Shown: positions 9,255 through 18,616, counted from the first letter of the stretch. The stretch is 64,000 nucleotides of DNA from Hymenobacter mucosus (GCF_900188255.1 NZ_FZNS01000001.1:496001-560000), one strand, 5' to 3'. The notes: generated by a model not told the origin, from the sequence alone. Program-made: numbers and translations.

Positions 9255-10076
9255 CTAACGGCCCGAATAAATATTTAAGTACAACGTTACGGTGTTGCTC
9301 TTCATGCTCTGAAGGCTTCGGCTGTATACGTCCGTACCAGGTTCCAGGAGGTTTTTCAGGCCGTGTGAAAACCGCAGTTCCGGCGAGAACTTAAAGAACG
9401 GGTAGAACAGATCCAGCCCTACCCCATACTCGACAGCAAAGTCGGAACTAGCGGCCCGCAGCAGGTTCACTTCCGGGTCTTTGCGGCGGTTACCGATGTT
9501 AAAATTTGGGTTTACCCCGCCCACTAAGTACACCCTAGTGTTACGCCGACGCTGTGATTTGAGCTTAAGCAGCAGCGGCATATTCACTTGCGTAGCGCCA
9601 ATTTCTTGGGTGGTGATTTCCTCTGGGTCAGAAGGATACTGCGTGGTATTTTGTGAGTAGCCATACGGCTTAAACTCAATACGTCGCGTCATGAAGCTTA
9701 CCCCAGGGGCAAAGTTGAAGCTGAGGTAGTCCGCTAGCCGAACATCAGCCAAAAAGCCCACCGTGAACCCAGGACTGATGATAGAGTTAGCCGAAACCCC
9801 TTGGCTTGGATACCCCGGAGCTTGCTCAATCTTATAGCGCGAGAAGTTCGGTGCTACGTGCATGCCGAGGTGCAGCGCCCGGCTGTCGTACCCCGGAAGG
9901 TTTTCGGTTGTTACTGATTTTACTTGTCCATTTTTTCCTCTGCTGGCGCTACTACGACTTTTCTTTTGCGCCTCGGCTGCAAAAGGAATAGTAGCAGCTG
10001 CTAATGCCAGCAGAGCCAGCCGGCCTACTTTTGCGCGGTATAGATGGAGCTGATGCCGAACGTGAGGGGTTGCCAT
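9255..10076 (-). CDS. porT: PorT-like outer membrane beta-barrel protein (type IX secretion)
   Basis: The 273-residue protein has a signal-peptide-like N-terminus ([19 protein letters not shown] before QKK), a short lysine/serine-rich stretch, and an amphipathic beta-rich remainder ending in an aromatic barrel strand, as in the OmpA-like/PorT beta-barrel family. PorT is an outer membrane protein needed for type IX secretion in Porphyromonas and Flavobacterium. Its position directly after ubiE matches a gene order common in Bacteroidota, which raises confidence. The only ATG before the signal peptide, at 10076, lies inside ubiE and gives a 52-base overlap, so the signal peptide is encoded in the 3' end of ubiE. 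Translational coupling is plausible. Confidence 0.78.
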   Translation of the reverse strand: MATPHVRHQLHLYRAKVGRLALLALAAATIPFAAEAQKKSRSSASRGKNGQVKSVTTENLPGYDSRALHLGMHVAPNFSRYKIEQAPGYPSQGVSANSIISPGFTVGFLADVRLADYLSFNFAPGVSFMTRRIEFKPYGYSQNTTQYPSDPEEITTQEIGATQVNMPLLLKLKSQRRRNTRVYLVGGVNPNFNIGNRRKDPEVNLLRAASSDFAVEYGVGLDLFYPFFKFSPELRFSHGLKNLLEPGTDVYSRSLQSMKSNTVTLYLNIYSGR

Positions 10077-10753
10077 GCGGGAGTAGTAAAGCCAACCTTT
10101 CGCAGAATAGCCAGAAAATCGGGCCCGTCGGGAAAGGCCTGCACCGATTCGGGCAGGTAGGTATAGGCGGAATTGTCTTTGGAAATCAGTTTACCAAACA
10201 CCGGCAAGATGCGCCGGAAGTAAAAATTGTATGCTTGTTTGAGCGGGAAAGCCGTAGGCTTCGAAAACTCCAGCACCACCAGCTTGCCACCAGGCCGCAA
10301 AACGCGGCGCATTTCGCTGAGGCCTTTTTCTAGGTTCTCAAAGTTGCGCACGCCAAACGAAGCCGTCACCGCGTCGAAGTGGTTGTCAGGAAATGGCAAG
10401 TTTTCCGAATCGCCCAGCTCCAGCTGAATACGGTTAGCAAGGCCTTTTTCCTGGAGCTTGCGGCGACCTACTTCCAGCATACCTTCCGAAATATCCACGC
10501 CTGTTACGTGGGCATCGGGGGAAGCAGCACGCAGCGTTTCAATGGCGAAATCCGCCGTGCCGGTAGCAATATCTAAAATGCGAGCGGGCCGGAGTTGCTT
10601 TAGCTCTCCCACAGCCTTGCGCCGCCAGTAGATGTCAGTACCAACGCTAAGGAAGTGATTCAGAAAGTCATACTTCCCAGCAATGCTGTTGAACATGTGT
10701 GCCACCTGCGACTTCTTGTCGGCGGTGTCATCTTTGTAGGGTACTACGGCCAT
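10025..10753 (-). CDS. ubiE: Demethylmenaquinone methyltransferase
   Basis: SAM-dependent C-methyltransferase (MenG/UbiE) for the last step of menaquinone synthesis, acting at the inner membrane. The 242-residue product has the family N-terminus with [20 protein letters not shown], motif [24 protein letters not shown], the [12 protein letters not shown] motif, [15 protein letters not shown], and the closing [11 protein letters not shown]. The ATG at 10753 is chosen over the frame start at 10819 because it starts ten residues before the conserved block. Menaquinone is the usual quinone of Bacteroidota. The gene's 3' end overlaps porT by 52 bases on the same strand. Confidence 0.95.
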   Translation of the reverse strand: MAVVPYKDDTADKKSQVAHMFNSIAGKYDFLNHFLSVGTDIYWRRKAVGELKQLRPARILDIATGTADFAIETLRAASPDAHVTGVDISEGMLEVGRRKLQEKGLANRIQLELGDSENLPFPDNHFDAVTASFGVRNFENLEKGLSEMRRVLRPGGKLVVLEFSKPTAFPLKQAYNFYFRRILPVFGKLISKDNSAYTYLPESVQAFPDGPDFLAILRKVGFTTPAWQPLTFGISSIYTAQK

Positions 10754-10826
10754 AGTGCTTAGTGCGAAGAACGGCAAAACAAAGGCAAAATTGCCTTTTG
10801 ATAACGCCAACCTCCGCATTATGTTG

Positions 10827-10861
10827 AAAAAAAACGGGCCGGACTTGAGGTCCGACCCGTT
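10827..10861 (-). terminator. Rho-independent terminator, minus strand
   Basis: Twelve-base stem with one mismatch (10833-10844 with 10850-10861), a five-base loop, and eight T on the minus strand at 10834-10827. It ends transcription from the PorE-like gene, whose stop codon is at 10884. Confidence 0.85.
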
Positions 10862-10883
10862 TCTAGGAATTTGGTGACGTGGA

Positions 10884-13145
10884 TTAGTCGTTGTCCGTCT
10901 TCACCTTAGTTTTAGAACCATCAGCCTCTTTGGCTTTCGAGTCAATGGTACCGTCTTTGGTTACGGTCTTGCTTTTCTCGTCGTTGGCGCCTTTGGTTTT
11001 CACTTTCACCTTGTCGCTGTCCTCATCTACTTTAGTTTTCACCTTCGTACCGTCGGGCAGTTTGGCTTTGCTCTTGCCCGGCGACAATGGCACCGTAGTA
11101 CGAGTGCTAGTTCCGGAAGTGCCTGTAGTGGTGGTAGAGGTTCCGCCAGTGGTAGCACCCGAGCCAGTAGTACCGGAGTTGAGCTGAGGCATTGTTTCGC
11201 CTTCCTTCAGAATCACACGGAACTCTACGCGGCGGTTTAGCTGCATGTTCTCTGGCGAGTCGTTGGCGGCAGCCGGACGACGCTCACCGTAGCTTACCGT
11301 CACCATGCGGGTCTCACCAATACCTGATTTCTTCAAGTAGTTGTAGGCAGCATCAGCACGGTTCTGACCCAGTACAATGTTGTACTCGTCGGTGTTGCGC
11401 GAGTCGCAGTGGCCTTCGATGGAGATGTTTACCCCGGGGTTTGCCTTCAGGATATTGCTAATGTTGTTCAACTCGCGAATTGACTCCGGCCGCAACTTAT
11501 ACTTGTCGGTATCGAAGTAAATCTTGTTGAACTGAGCAAATGTTGTAGTGTCGATGTAGTCAACGTAGAAGTTCTTCTCGATGATAGTCGAGTCGTTCGT
11601 TGACACGGGCACCGGGAACTCTTGCGTCTCGATGTTTTTGCCATCTCTTGATACTGCCACCTGGTAGGTACGGCCCGAAAGCACACTTACCTGATAGTCG
11701 CCAGTTTCCGGCTTGGTGATGTCGCGGTAGCTCAGAGCCGTTTTATCGGCTTGCGTACCACTGAACACCAATTCTACACCCGAAATTACTGAGCTATCCC
11801 GCTTGGAAATTACCTTACCACGGATAATGGCATTTTTGATGTAGTTGATGGTATAGATGTCTTTTTCACCGTAACCACCAATGCGGTAGGACGACAGATA
11901 CGCATAGCTACCATCAGGGCTGAGGCGGTAGTACGTGTCATCATCGGGCGTGTTCACGGGGTAACCCATGTTTTCCGGACGGCCCCACTTGTTGCCTACC
12001 GAATCCCAATCCGACTTAAAGATGTCGTAGCCACCCATGGTGTTATGACCACGGGAAGAGAAGTACAGCGTCTTACCATCCCGACTCAAATACGGGCTGT
12101 CGTCATCGTACTGCGTGTTGATGACGCTACCTACTGACTTGGGCGAACCCCAGTCGCCACCTTCCTGACGCGTAGCGTAGTAGATGTCTAACGAACCATC
12201 TTCCGAATACTTGCCGGTCGAGAAATAAATAGTGCGACCATCTGGCGTGATGTAGGCGTCTGACTCAAAGGCTTTCGAGTTAACGTTACCGTTTAGCTTC
12301 TTTGGAGACGTCCAGTCTCCGCCCGATTTCTCCGAGTAGAAAATGTCACCATTCTCATCTTGGCGGTACATCAACATCTTGGTGTCGTTATCGAACACTT
12401 GAATGGATGCATCATGGCCTTTGCCGTTTAGCACACCGCTCAACGAACGGGGCTTATCCCATTCATCGTCACCGAGGCGCTTGGCTTCGAAGATGTCTTC
12501 GTAGTATTCACCATCGGAAGCAATGTTGCCTTTGTTCTTGCTATCCGTATTGCCAGCACCAGTTACGTTTTCACCACGCGAGGTGAACAGCAACAGTTTG
12601 TCGTCGTTAGAAATAACAGGGCTGTGCTCTGAGTACTGCGAGTTGATAGTAGGGCCCAAGTTCTTCACGAAGATATCCTTGGGGCTGTTGAACTGCACTT
12701 TTGCGTTCTTGCTATGCTGAATCAGCAGAGCAAGTTCGCGCTTGCGCGTGTCTTTGCTTTTCAGCGTAGCATTGTATGCCTGAAAGTGCGTGATGGCCTC
12801 ATCAAAGTTGTAGTTCAGGTGGTCTACCCGACCTAGCCAGTACTCTACATCCTTTGATACTTTTGGTTTCAGCTTTTGAGCCTTATAAATGTAGTCGCTG
12901 GCCTTTTCTTTGTCGAAAGACATATAAGATATGCCCGCCCGGAACAACGCCAGCGCATTGTTTGGCTCCTTGGCCAACACTTGTTCGTAGTAAGGGATGG
13001 CAGCCCGGTAGTTCTCTTTCTCAAAGAACTTATTTGCAGTCTTCAGCTGTTTACGCGTGCTCTGGGCCAGTGCAGGTTGGGCCATAGCCGCCGTCAGCGC
13101 GAAGGCGCACGAGGCTTTCAATAACCTTCTGACTAAGTTGTCCAT
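10884..13145 (-). CDS. PorE-like TPR/beta-propeller/OmpA protein
   Basis: A 753-residue envelope protein. In order it has a signal peptide (cleaved near ALAQ), TPR repeats (about 25-130: [21 protein letters not shown]), PD40/WD40-like propeller repeats (about 170-410, several DGKTLYFSS-type blades), a carboxypeptidase regulatory-like domain (about 430-510), and an OmpA C-terminal peptidoglycan-binding domain (about 530-645, with [14 protein letters not shown] and [13 protein letters not shown]). This architecture matches PorE of the type IX secretion machinery, which links outer membrane parts to peptidoglycan. A 106-residue tail follows, first Thr/Gly/Ser-rich, then Lys/Asp-rich with KVKTKVDED and KVKVKTKG motifs; it is not part of the PorE core. 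The ATG at 13145 is chosen because it starts the signal peptide. Confidence 0.8.
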   Translation of the reverse strand: MDNLVRRLLKASCAFALTAAMAQPALAQSTRKQLKTANKFFEKENYRAAIPYYEQVLAKEPNNALALFRAGISYMSFDKEKASDYIYKAQKLKPKVSKDVEYWLGRVDHLNYNFDEAITHFQAYNATLKSKDTRKRELALLIQHSKNAKVQFNSPKDIFVKNLGPTINSQYSEHSPVISNDDKLLLFTSRGENVTGAGNTDSKNKGNIASDGEYYEDIFEAKRLGDDEWDKPRSLSGVLNGKGHDASIQVFDNDTKMLMYRQDENGDIFYSEKSGGDWTSPKKLNGNVNSKAFESDAYITPDGRTIYFSTGKYSEDGSLDIYYATRQEGGDWGSPKSVGSVINTQYDDDSPYLSRDGKTLYFSSRGHNTMGGYDIFKSDWDSVGNKWGRPENMGYPVNTPDDDTYYRLSPDGSYAYLSSYRIGGYGEKDIYTINYIKNAIIRGKVISKRDSSVISGVELVFSGTQADKTALSYRDITKPETGDYQVSVLSGRTYQVAVSRDGKNIETQEFPVPVSTNDSTIIEKNFYVDYIDTTTFAQFNKIYFDTDKYKLRPESIRELNNISNILKANPGVNISIEGHCDSRNTDEYNIVLGQNRADAAYNYLKKSGIGETRMVTVSYGERRPAAANDSPENMQLNRRVEFRVILKEGETMPQLNSGTTGSGATTGGTSTTTTGTSGTSTRTTVPLSPGKSKAKLPDGTKVKTKVDEDSDKVKVKTKGANDEKSKTVTKDGTIDSKAKEADGSKTKVKTDND

Positions 13146-13481
13146 TGTTGGAGGGGTTAGGGAAATAAGGAGTTGCAAGGAGAAGTTAGAATACCGATTA
13201 CGGGCTGTAAATGCGGTTTTCGGGAAGTTGCCTCTTATACTGAAATTAAGTTCCAGGGTTAAGATAATATGGGCAAATTTGCATCTACCACAAACTGTTT
13301 GTAGGTAATCTGCTCACTTTCCCAAATAGTCAGTTGCCTGAATCTGGTGTATTTACGGGCAAAGATAGTAGTTTTATAATACGACCTTAGCCATATCCAA
13401 TTTCGTACAATACGATACGCAACACATCGAAAAATAGATTTTGGTATTCCTCTATAGTTGAGCTATGCTGTTTAGGCCGCG

Positions 13482-13510
13482 CAAATATAGGTCCACTCAT
13501 TAAACAGCAA
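13482..13510 (-). promoter_or_regulatory. Bacteroidota-type promoter for the PorE-like gene
   Basis: On the minus strand, TTG (13510-13508) is followed after 18 bases by TATATTTG (13489-13482). This fits the Bacteroidota sigma-ABfr pattern TTG-N17-23-TAnnTTTG. It lies about 340 bases ahead of the chosen ATG, so a nearer promoter is also possible. Confidence 0.5.
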
Positions 13511-13558
13511 GTTTTTTCATGAAAAAATTATGCTCGGCAGCCTCCGCATGCAATTGGT

Positions 13559-13566
13559 TACCTTTG
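13559..13566 (+). promoter_or_regulatory. TAnnTTTG box upstream of engB
   Basis: TACCTTTG matches the -7 element of Bacteroidota promoters and lies 20 bases before the engB ATG. No good -33 TTG is seen at the usual distance. Confidence 0.35.
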
Positions 13567-13586
13567 CGTTTCACAACCTGTCGCCA

Positions 13587-14204
13587 ATGAATATCCGGGA
13601 AGCCAAGTTTCTGATGAGTAATACCCGCGTAGAGCAGTGCCCGGCTCCTACGCTACCTGAATACGCCTTCATTGGACGCTCCAACGTAGGTAAGTCGTCG
13701 CTTATTAATATGCTGACGGGCCACAAGGGCTTAGCTAAAACATCTTCATTGCCTGGCAAAACGCAACTTATTAATCACTTTCTTATTAATAATGAGTGGT
13801 ATTTGGTCGATTTACCAGGTTACGGCTATGCCCGCGTGAGCAAAGATGCCCGCGTGAAATGGGGGCGAATGATTAATTATTATTTGCGCCAGCGCGAAAA
13901 CCTTACCTGCGTGTTTGTGCTAATTGATTCGCGCCATGAGCCACAAGCAGTGGATTTAGAGTTTATGGAAATGCTCGGCTCCGAGGGCATTCCATTCGTG
14001 ATGATCTTTACGAAGGCCGACAAACTTTCGGGTACGCGCACGCAACAAAACGTGGCTGATTACTTGCGGAAGATGCAGGAAACCTGGGACGAATTGCCGC
14101 GTCATTTTGTTACGTCGGCGGAAGAAAAGACTGGGCGAGAAGAAGTGATAGAGTTTATTGCGGAAGTGAATCGGCAACTGGCCGAAGAAGGCAGTGATGC
14201 GTAG
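13587..14204 (+). CDS. engB: Ribosome biogenesis GTPase YsxC/EngB
   Basis: Essential GTPase needed for assembly of the large ribosomal subunit. The 205-residue product has G1 GRSNVGKSS (30-38), the G2 region with SSLPGKTQLINHF, G3 DLPGYGYA (75-82), G4 TKAD (142-145), and a G5-like TSA in HFVTSAEEK. The ATG at 13587 gives the typical short N-terminus (NIREAKFLMSNT); an earlier frame start at 13530 would add 19 unconserved residues and is rejected. The following TonB-like gene begins 65 bases downstream on the same strand. Confidence 0.93.
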   Translation: MNIREAKFLMSNTRVEQCPAPTLPEYAFIGRSNVGKSSLINMLTGHKGLAKTSSLPGKTQLINHFLINNEWYLVDLPGYGYARVSKDARVKWGRMINYYLRQRENLTCVFVLIDSRHEPQAVDLEFMEMLGSEGIPFVMIFTKADKLSGTRTQQNVADYLRKMQETWDELPRHFVTSAEEKTGREEVIEFIAEVNRQLAEEGSDA

Positions 14205-14268
14205 ATTGGCCCCGTAATTGCCTAGTTTTCGGCAGTCTCATTTGTACGTTTTGTTCTCTCTTTATTGC

Positions 14269-14736
14269 ATGAAAAAAATTTCCTTCCTGCTAGGTTTTGG
14301 GCTCCTGGCTCTATCGGCCCCAGTCCTGGCGCAAAAAACCAAGGTAAAAGTGAAGGAGGATGCCGCAGCACCCCAATCGGCGCCTGCACCTGATGCACCA
14401 GCCCAGCAAGCTCCGGCTCCGAAGGCTATTCCGGTAGCCGAATATTACGAGGGCGGTCAGGAAGCCATGTATGCCTTCATCGCCAAGGAACTGAAGTATC
14501 CAATTATGGCCCGCCGCAACCGCATTCAGGGTCAGTGTATTGTGAGCTTTACGCTAAATACCGATGGCACTATGTCAGGCATCAAGCTGGTTAAGAACAT
14601 TGGCGGTGGCTGCGGCGAAGAAGCGTTGCGCGTAGTGCGCCTGTTAAAGTTTAACAAGCCCGATTACGCCATCCTGACCAGCCTGCCCATCACGTTTAAG
14701 CTGCCTGCGCCCGGCCAAGCCGCCGCTACTGAGTAA
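14269..14736 (+). CDS. Exported protein with TonB C-terminal domain
   Basis: A 155-residue protein with a signal peptide (MKKISFLLGFGLLALSAPVLAQ), a lysine-rich KTKVKVKED stretch, an Ala/Pro/Gln-rich linker (about 30-50), and a TonB C-terminal domain (about 65-150: YPIMARRNRIQGQCIVSFTL and GCGEEALRVVRLLKF). TonB C-terminal domains usually contact TonB boxes of outer membrane receptors. Here the signal peptide looks cleavable, so the protein would be periplasmic rather than anchored in the inner membrane, as in many single-domain Bacteroidota TonB-like proteins. The KVKVK motif recurs in the tail of the PorE-like protein nearby. The ATG at 14269 is chosen for the signal peptide. Confidence 0.82.
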   Translation: MKKISFLLGFGLLALSAPVLAQKTKVKVKEDAAAPQSAPAPDAPAQQAPAPKAIPVAEYYEGGQEAMYAFIAKELKYPIMARRNRIQGQCIVSFTLNTDGTMSGIKLVKNIGGGCGEEALRVVRLLKFNKPDYAILTSLPITFKLPAPGQAAATE

Positions 14737-14768
14737 CTTCGCACTTTCCAACAATTGCTTTTTTCCTT

Positions 14769-15332
14769 ATGCCCTACGACCTGAGAGAGGTAGCTGCTAT
14801 CAGCGGCATGCCCGGTCTGTACCGCCTGCTGAAGCCTACCCGCGCTGGCGTTATCATTGAAGCCCTCGACGAGAAAGGCACCCGCTCCGTGGCTTCGGCC
14901 CGCAACAAGGTGTCGCTGCTTCACGAAATTTCCATCTATACCCAAGACTACGATCAGACGGTACCCTTGACGGAAGTATTCGACCGGATTCACCAGCAGT
15001 ACGGCACTGCTCTGCCCCTCACCAATAAATCGGATGACCGGGACCTGACGGCCTTCATGGGTACTATCATCCCTGACTATGACCGGGACCGGGTGTACAT
15101 GTCTGACATCAAGAAGCTGGTGACGTGGTATCACACCGTAAGCAGCCGCTTGGAGTACCAGGCACCTGCAACGGAGGATGAAACCACGGCCTCGGCAGAA
15201 GAGCCTTCTGCCGACGAAGCGCTGAGCACAGCTGGTATCATTGCATCCTCTTCGGAAGATGACGCTGCGGGCAACCCAGAAGCTGCAACGGAGAAACCCG
15301 CCAAAAAAGCGGCTAAGAAGAAAGCAGAATAA
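14769..15332 (+). CDS. DUF5606 domain protein
   Basis: A 187-residue cytoplasmic protein. The first 125 residues match the Bacteroidota-specific DUF5606 family: LREVAAISGMPGLYRLLKPT, GVIIEALDEKGTR, LLHEISIYT, and the later DIKKLVTWYH. The function is unknown. The last 60 residues are acidic and low-complexity (EDETTASAEEPSADEA) and then turn lysine/alanine-rich (KPAKKAAKKKAE), a tail seen in some nucleic-acid-binding proteins. It follows the TonB-like gene by 32 bases and may share its transcript. A strong terminator follows. Confidence 0.8.
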   Translation: MPYDLREVAAISGMPGLYRLLKPTRAGVIIEALDEKGTRSVASARNKVSLLHEISIYTQDYDQTVPLTEVFDRIHQQYGTALPLTNKSDDRDLTAFMGTIIPDYDRDRVYMSDIKKLVTWYHTVSSRLEYQAPATEDETTASAEEPSADEALSTAGIIASSSEDDAAGNPEAATEKPAKKAAKKKAE

Positions 15333-15350
15333 TATACCTGCTCTCACATA

Positions 15351-15383
15351 AAAAAGCCTCCTGATGCATTCAGGAGGCTTTTT
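15351..15383. terminator. Bidirectional rho-independent terminator
   Basis: Fourteen-base perfect stem aaaaagcctcctga/tcaggaggcttttt with a five-base loop, T-tracts on both strands. It separates the convergent DUF5606 and fbp genes. Confidence 0.9.
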
Positions 15384-15416
15384 TATTATAAAAAGTAGTG
15401 AAAACCCTGCTAATTA

Positions 15417-16427
15417 TCAGCTAGCGTTGTCTTGCGCGAGGAATTGCTCTGCTTTCTCTACCAATTCCGAGGAGCCAATAAATACAGGGCTGCGCTGGTG
15501 CATCTCGTGGGGCTCTATTTCCAGAATACGGCACCGCCCGCTGGTAGCTTTACCACCGGCTTGCTCCACAATAAAGGCGAGTGGGTTGCACTCGTACATG
15601 AGACGCAGCTTGCCCTGCGGAGCTTTAGCCGATGCGGGATACATGTAAATCCCCCCTTTTAGCAGATTGCGGTGGAAGTCGGCTACCAATGAGCCGATAT
15701 AACGGGCGGAGTAGTTTTGCTCTTTGCAGTAGGCTACGAAGGCAGTGGTCCCGGCCGAGAAGGTTGCCGACGCGCCTTCGTTAATTGAGTAGATAGCGCC
15801 CGTAGCAGGCGTTTGAATATTAGGGTGCGAAAGGAAAAACTCTCCTAGTGAAGGCTCATACGTGAAGCCGTTGACGCCATTGCCCGTGGTATACACCAGC
15901 ATGGTGCTAGAACCGTAGACCACGTAGCCGGCGGCCACCTGATGCGTACCCGTTTGCAAGCAGTCTTGGCGGGTACCCTCGCCTCCCGTGGGCGACACAC
16001 GCCGGTAGATGCTGAAAATCGTCCCGATGCTCACGTTTACGTCAATGTTGGAAGAGCCGTCCAAGGGGTCGATAGCAACAATGTACTTGCCTTGCACATT
16101 GCCCGTCTGAATCACTTCTTCATCTTCCTCGGAGATAATAGTACATACCTCTCCCCCATTACGCAATGCCCGAATAAACCGAATGTTGGCAATAACATCG
16201 AGCTTCTGCTGATCCTCCCCTTGCACGTTGCGGTTGCCATACGCGCCAGCAATATCGATAAGGCCCGAACGGTTTATTTCGCGGTTTACAATTTTAGCGG
16301 CCAAAGCAATGTCGCGCAGCAGTTGCGAGAGTTCCCCCGTTGCGTACGGAAAGTCTTCCTGCTTGCGCATGATAAAGCGGTCTAGGGTAGTACCTACAGG
16401 TAAGGCCAGCTTGTCGGGGTGGTTCAT
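15417..16427 (-). CDS. fbp: Fructose-1,6-bisphosphatase class I
   Basis: Gluconeogenic enzyme that hydrolyses fructose 1,6-bisphosphate to fructose 6-phosphate. The 336-residue product has the metal-binding acidic residues in ISEEDEE (99-105), the signature [22 protein letters not shown] starting at residue 120 (shown in part by DPLDGSSN), and the substrate-binding segments [12 protein letters not shown] and [20 protein letters not shown]. The ATG at 16427 is selected because a conserved N-terminus follows; the longer frame to 16484 adds only a hydrophobic stretch with low-complexity Phe. It is monocistronic. Confidence 0.95.
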   Translation of the reverse strand: MNHPDKLALPVGTTLDRFIMRKQEDFPYATGELSQLLRDIALAAKIVNREINRSGLIDIAGAYGNRNVQGEDQQKLDVIANIRFIRALRNGGEVCTIISEEDEEVIQTGNVQGKYIVAIDPLDGSSNIDVNVSIGTIFSIYRRVSPTGGEGTRQDCLQTGTHQVAAGYVVYGSSTMLVYTTGNGVNGFTYEPSLGEFFLSHPNIQTPATGAIYSINEGASATFSAGTTAFVAYCKEQNYSARYIGSLVADFHRNLLKGGIYMYPASAKAPQGKLRLMYECNPLAFIVEQAGGKATSGRCRILEIEPHEMHQRSPVFIGSSELVEKAEQFLAQDNAS

Positions 16428-16489
16428 AGGAAAGACTAAGAAAAAAGGAAAGAAAGTAAAAGCAAAGGAAACAAAACGATACAACAGTC

Positions 16490-16497
16490 CAAAAATA
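16490..16497 (-). promoter_or_regulatory. TAnnTTTG box upstream of fbp
   Basis: Minus-strand TATTTTTG, matching the Bacteroidota -7 consensus, 63 bases before the fbp ATG. No convincing -33 partner. Confidence 0.3.
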
Positions 16498-16601
16498 GCG
16501 TATTTCCTCTAATGGTGCGCGGATTAGTACGTACGGCTGCGGCAAGCCTTGTACCGGCTCTGGAATACGATAGTTATGCTAGGTAAAAAAGTACTTCGCC
16601 C

Positions 16602-16609
16602 TACATTTG
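16602..16609 (+). promoter_or_regulatory. TAnnTTTG box immediately before aspartate kinase
   Basis: TACATTTG ends four bases before the ATG at 16614. If it is a real -7 element, transcription would start at or within a few bases of the start codon, giving a leaderless mRNA. Confidence 0.35.
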
Positions 16610-16613
16610 GGCC

Positions 16614-17900
16614 ATGCAGGAACCGCATCAACTCAAAATTTACAAGTTCGGCGGCGCTTCGGTGAAGGACGCAGCTGCTATTCGTAACCTCCAGCTGATT
16701 GTACGAGAGCACAGCGGGCCGGGTCCCTTGCTGATTGTCGTATCGGCTATGGGCAAGACGACTAATGCACTCGAAGACCTCTTTCACCTAGCCCATGGGG
16801 GCCAGGAATATACCGCACCGTTGGCAGCGCTACGCGCCTTTCACTTGGGCGTGGCAGCGGAGCTTGGCGTAGCCGATATTACTCTGCCCACTGCGCCCAG
16901 CATAGTGGAGCTGCTGGAGCAGCTTGGCGACCGACTAGCTACGATAACTACCGGTGACTACGATAAGCAATACGACCAAGTAGTAAGCTTTGGAGAGCTG
17001 CTGGCCACGCGCATTGTAGCCGCCGCTTTAGAGGCACAGTGGGTTGATTGCCGCCCTCTGATTCGGACGGACCATACCTGGCGGGAAGGCCGCGTAGACT
17101 GGCCCACTACCGAGCGTAGCCTGCGGGCAACCTTGCCCCCTTTATTAAGCAACGGCCCCATCGTAACGCAGGGTTTTCTGGGGGGAACCGCCAGCGGCTA
17201 TACCACTACTTTAGGGCGTGAGGGCTCTGACTACACGGCTGCTATTCTGGCGTACTGCTTGGGGGCACAGGACGTCACTATTTGGAAAGATGTGGCCGGA
17301 CTGCTGAACGCTGACCCCAAAATATTTGCCGATACCGTGCGCTACCCAGAAATCAGCTACCAGGAAACCATTGAAATGGCTTACTATGGCGCTTCGGTTA
17401 TTCACCCCAAAACCATAAAGCCTTTGGCCGTGCGGCATATTCCGCTGCTGGTAAAGTCGTTCGTAGATCCTACGGCAGAGGGCACCAAAATCCATGACTG
17501 CCGCCACGGCCTACTGGCTCCTGCTTATATTCGTAAGGCCGCCCAGTGCTTGATTTCCTTTTCCTCTAAGGACCTTACTTTCATTTCGGAAGAAAACCTA
17601 GAGGTCATTTTTGGGGCGTTGGCTCAGGTACGCCTGAAGATTAACCTGATGCAGAACTCGGCTATCAGCTTTTCCGTGTGCACTGATTTTTCGGCGTACC
17701 GCTTAGAGAAGCTCTTGGACCTCTTGCGCGAGCAGTTCACCATTCATTATAATACCGGCCTGGAGTTATACACCATCAAAAACTACGATACCGCTAGCAT
17801 TCGGCGGATTGCCCAGGACCGGGAGTTGTTGCTGGAACAGCGGACCCGCCAAACATTTCAGTTCGTTTGCCGGGGAAGTTTTAATGAGGTCAGTGCCTGA
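16614..17900 (+). CDS. Aspartate kinase
   Basis: Phosphorylates aspartate at the first step of lysine, threonine and methionine synthesis. The 428-residue monofunctional enzyme opens with the nucleotide motif YKFGGASVKD (10-19), then VVSAMGKTTN. It has FGELLATRIV, the GREGSDYTAAILAYCLGA catalytic block (about residues 202-219), and VIHPKTIKPL. The C-terminal 120 residues form an ACT-like regulatory region (LTFISEENLEVIFGAL, INLMQNSAISFSVC), so feedback control by an end product is likely but its identity cannot be read. It stands alone with a possible leaderless promoter. Confidence 0.92.
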   Translation: MQEPHQLKIYKFGGASVKDAAAIRNLQLIVREHSGPGPLLIVVSAMGKTTNALEDLFHLAHGGQEYTAPLAALRAFHLGVAAELGVADITLPTAPSIVELLEQLGDRLATITTGDYDKQYDQVVSFGELLATRIVAAALEAQWVDCRPLIRTDHTWREGRVDWPTTERSLRATLPPLLSNGPIVTQGFLGGTASGYTTTLGREGSDYTAAILAYCLGAQDVTIWKDVAGLLNADPKIFADTVRYPEISYQETIEMAYYGASVIHPKTIKPLAVRHIPLLVKSFVDPTAEGTKIHDCRHGLLAPAYIRKAAQCLISFSSKDLTFISEENLEVIFGALAQVRLKINLMQNSAISFSVCTDFSAYRLEKLLDLLREQFTIHYNTGLELYTIKNYDTASIRRIAQDRELLLEQRTRQTFQFVCRGSFNEVSA

Positions 17901-18026
17901 TTGGTTACGGGTAAGTAGTAGCAGACAAACCTGCCACCTAATTGCCACTACAGTACCACGTAGGAAGTTGTAGACCGCCAAAACGAAACATTTTTGTCTT
18001 CTGCTACCTTATCCCTCTACCTTTAC

Positions 18027-18041
18027 TGATAATCATTCCTA
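18027..18041 (+). promoter_or_regulatory. Possible Fur/PerR operator half-site
   Basis: TGATAATCATTCCTA contains a perfect TGATAAT half of the 7-1-7 Fur/PerR box followed by ATT of the other half; the right half otherwise matches at only one more position. It lies just upstream of the regulator's own start codon, which suggests autoregulation. Confidence 0.3.
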
Positions 18042-18066
18042 CCTAGTGAGCCTTTCACCCAACCAT

Positions 18067-18510
18067 ATGCACGCATCGGCATCGGCAGTCAATCCGGGAG
18101 CCTTGCGCAGTCGCCTAGCCCAAGCGGGGCTCCGGGCTACCCGGCAGCGGCTGGTTATTTTAGAGAGCCTACTGACCTTGCCTGGCCATCCTACTGCCGA
18201 GCAAGTTCATCGGCATGTAGTAGGCCATTCTCCTTCCATTTCTCTGGGCACAGTATACAAGGCGCTTGATTCCTTTGTAGCGGCTGGCCTTACGCGGCGT
18301 GTAGCCTCAGCCGAGGGAGCTTCTCGCCGCTACGATGCCGATTGCACGGAACACCACCATCTATTCTGCACCGATACACAGGAAATCATTGACTATTGCG
18401 ATCCGCAACTGGATGAACTGATTCGTCAATTTTTTGCGGCGCGCGAACTAGAAGGGTTTCAGCCCCGGTCGTTCTCCTTGCATGTAGTGGGTACTAGGGG
18501 TATGAAATAA
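18067..18510 (+). CDS. Fur family transcriptional regulator, PerR-like
   Basis: Metal-dependent repressor. The 147-residue product has the Fur winged helix (LRATRQRLVILESLL, HPTAEQVHRHV, SLGTVYKALDSFVAAGLTRRV) and the dimerisation-domain metal motif EHHHLFC. Its position 106 bases ahead of a 2-Cys peroxiredoxin suggests a PerR peroxide-sensing role. The structural zinc site is degraded: the usual C-x-x-C reads CTDT, and the C-terminal CxxC is absent because the protein ends at GTRGMK. A GTG at 18046 would add seven residues; the ATG at 18067 is preferred. The peroxide-sensor role is inference from the neighbour. Confidence 0.85.
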   Translation: MHASASAVNPGALRSRLAQAGLRATRQRLVILESLLTLPGHPTAEQVHRHVVGHSPSISLGTVYKALDSFVAAGLTRRVASAEGASRRYDADCTEHHHLFCTDTQEIIDYCDPQLDELIRQFFAARELEGFQPRSFSLHVVGTRGMK

Positions 18511-18566
18511 CGGGCGCACAGCAGGGCACTCAATCTTTTCAGCTCGCTATGCGTACCAGCAAGTAG

Positions 18567-18590
18567 ACAGATCAGCTGATCTGTTTTTCT
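18567..18590 (+). terminator. Rho-independent terminator after the Fur-like gene
   Basis: An 18-base perfect palindrome acagatcagctgatctgt followed by a T-rich run. It ends 27 bases before the peroxiredoxin ATG, so it might attenuate rather than fully separate the two genes. Confidence 0.65.
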
Positions 18591-18616
18591 TGTCCCTCTC
18601 CTCACTACTCCACTTC

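Larger units (their letters stand above)
13146..13586. other. Divergent intergenic region of 441 bases
   Basis: An AT-rich region between the PorE-like gene (minus) and engB (plus). It holds a good Bacteroidota-type promoter on the minus strand (13482-13510), which implies a leader of about 330 bases for the PorE-like mRNA, a second minus-strand TATCTTTG box at 13360-13367 without a matching upstream element, and a TACCTTTG box before engB. No small gene was recognised. Confidence 0.45.

Noticed and set aside
9004-10333. Several plus-strand frames opposite the SDR, porT and ubiE genes
   Set aside because: They lie opposite well-supported genes and have no coherent protein features.
14664-15347. 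A 227-codon open frame on the minus strand opposite the DUF5606 gene
   Set aside because: It is antisense to a gene with a recognised domain, rich in Arg/Cys/Phe and without any family motif; typical of GC-rich shadow frames.
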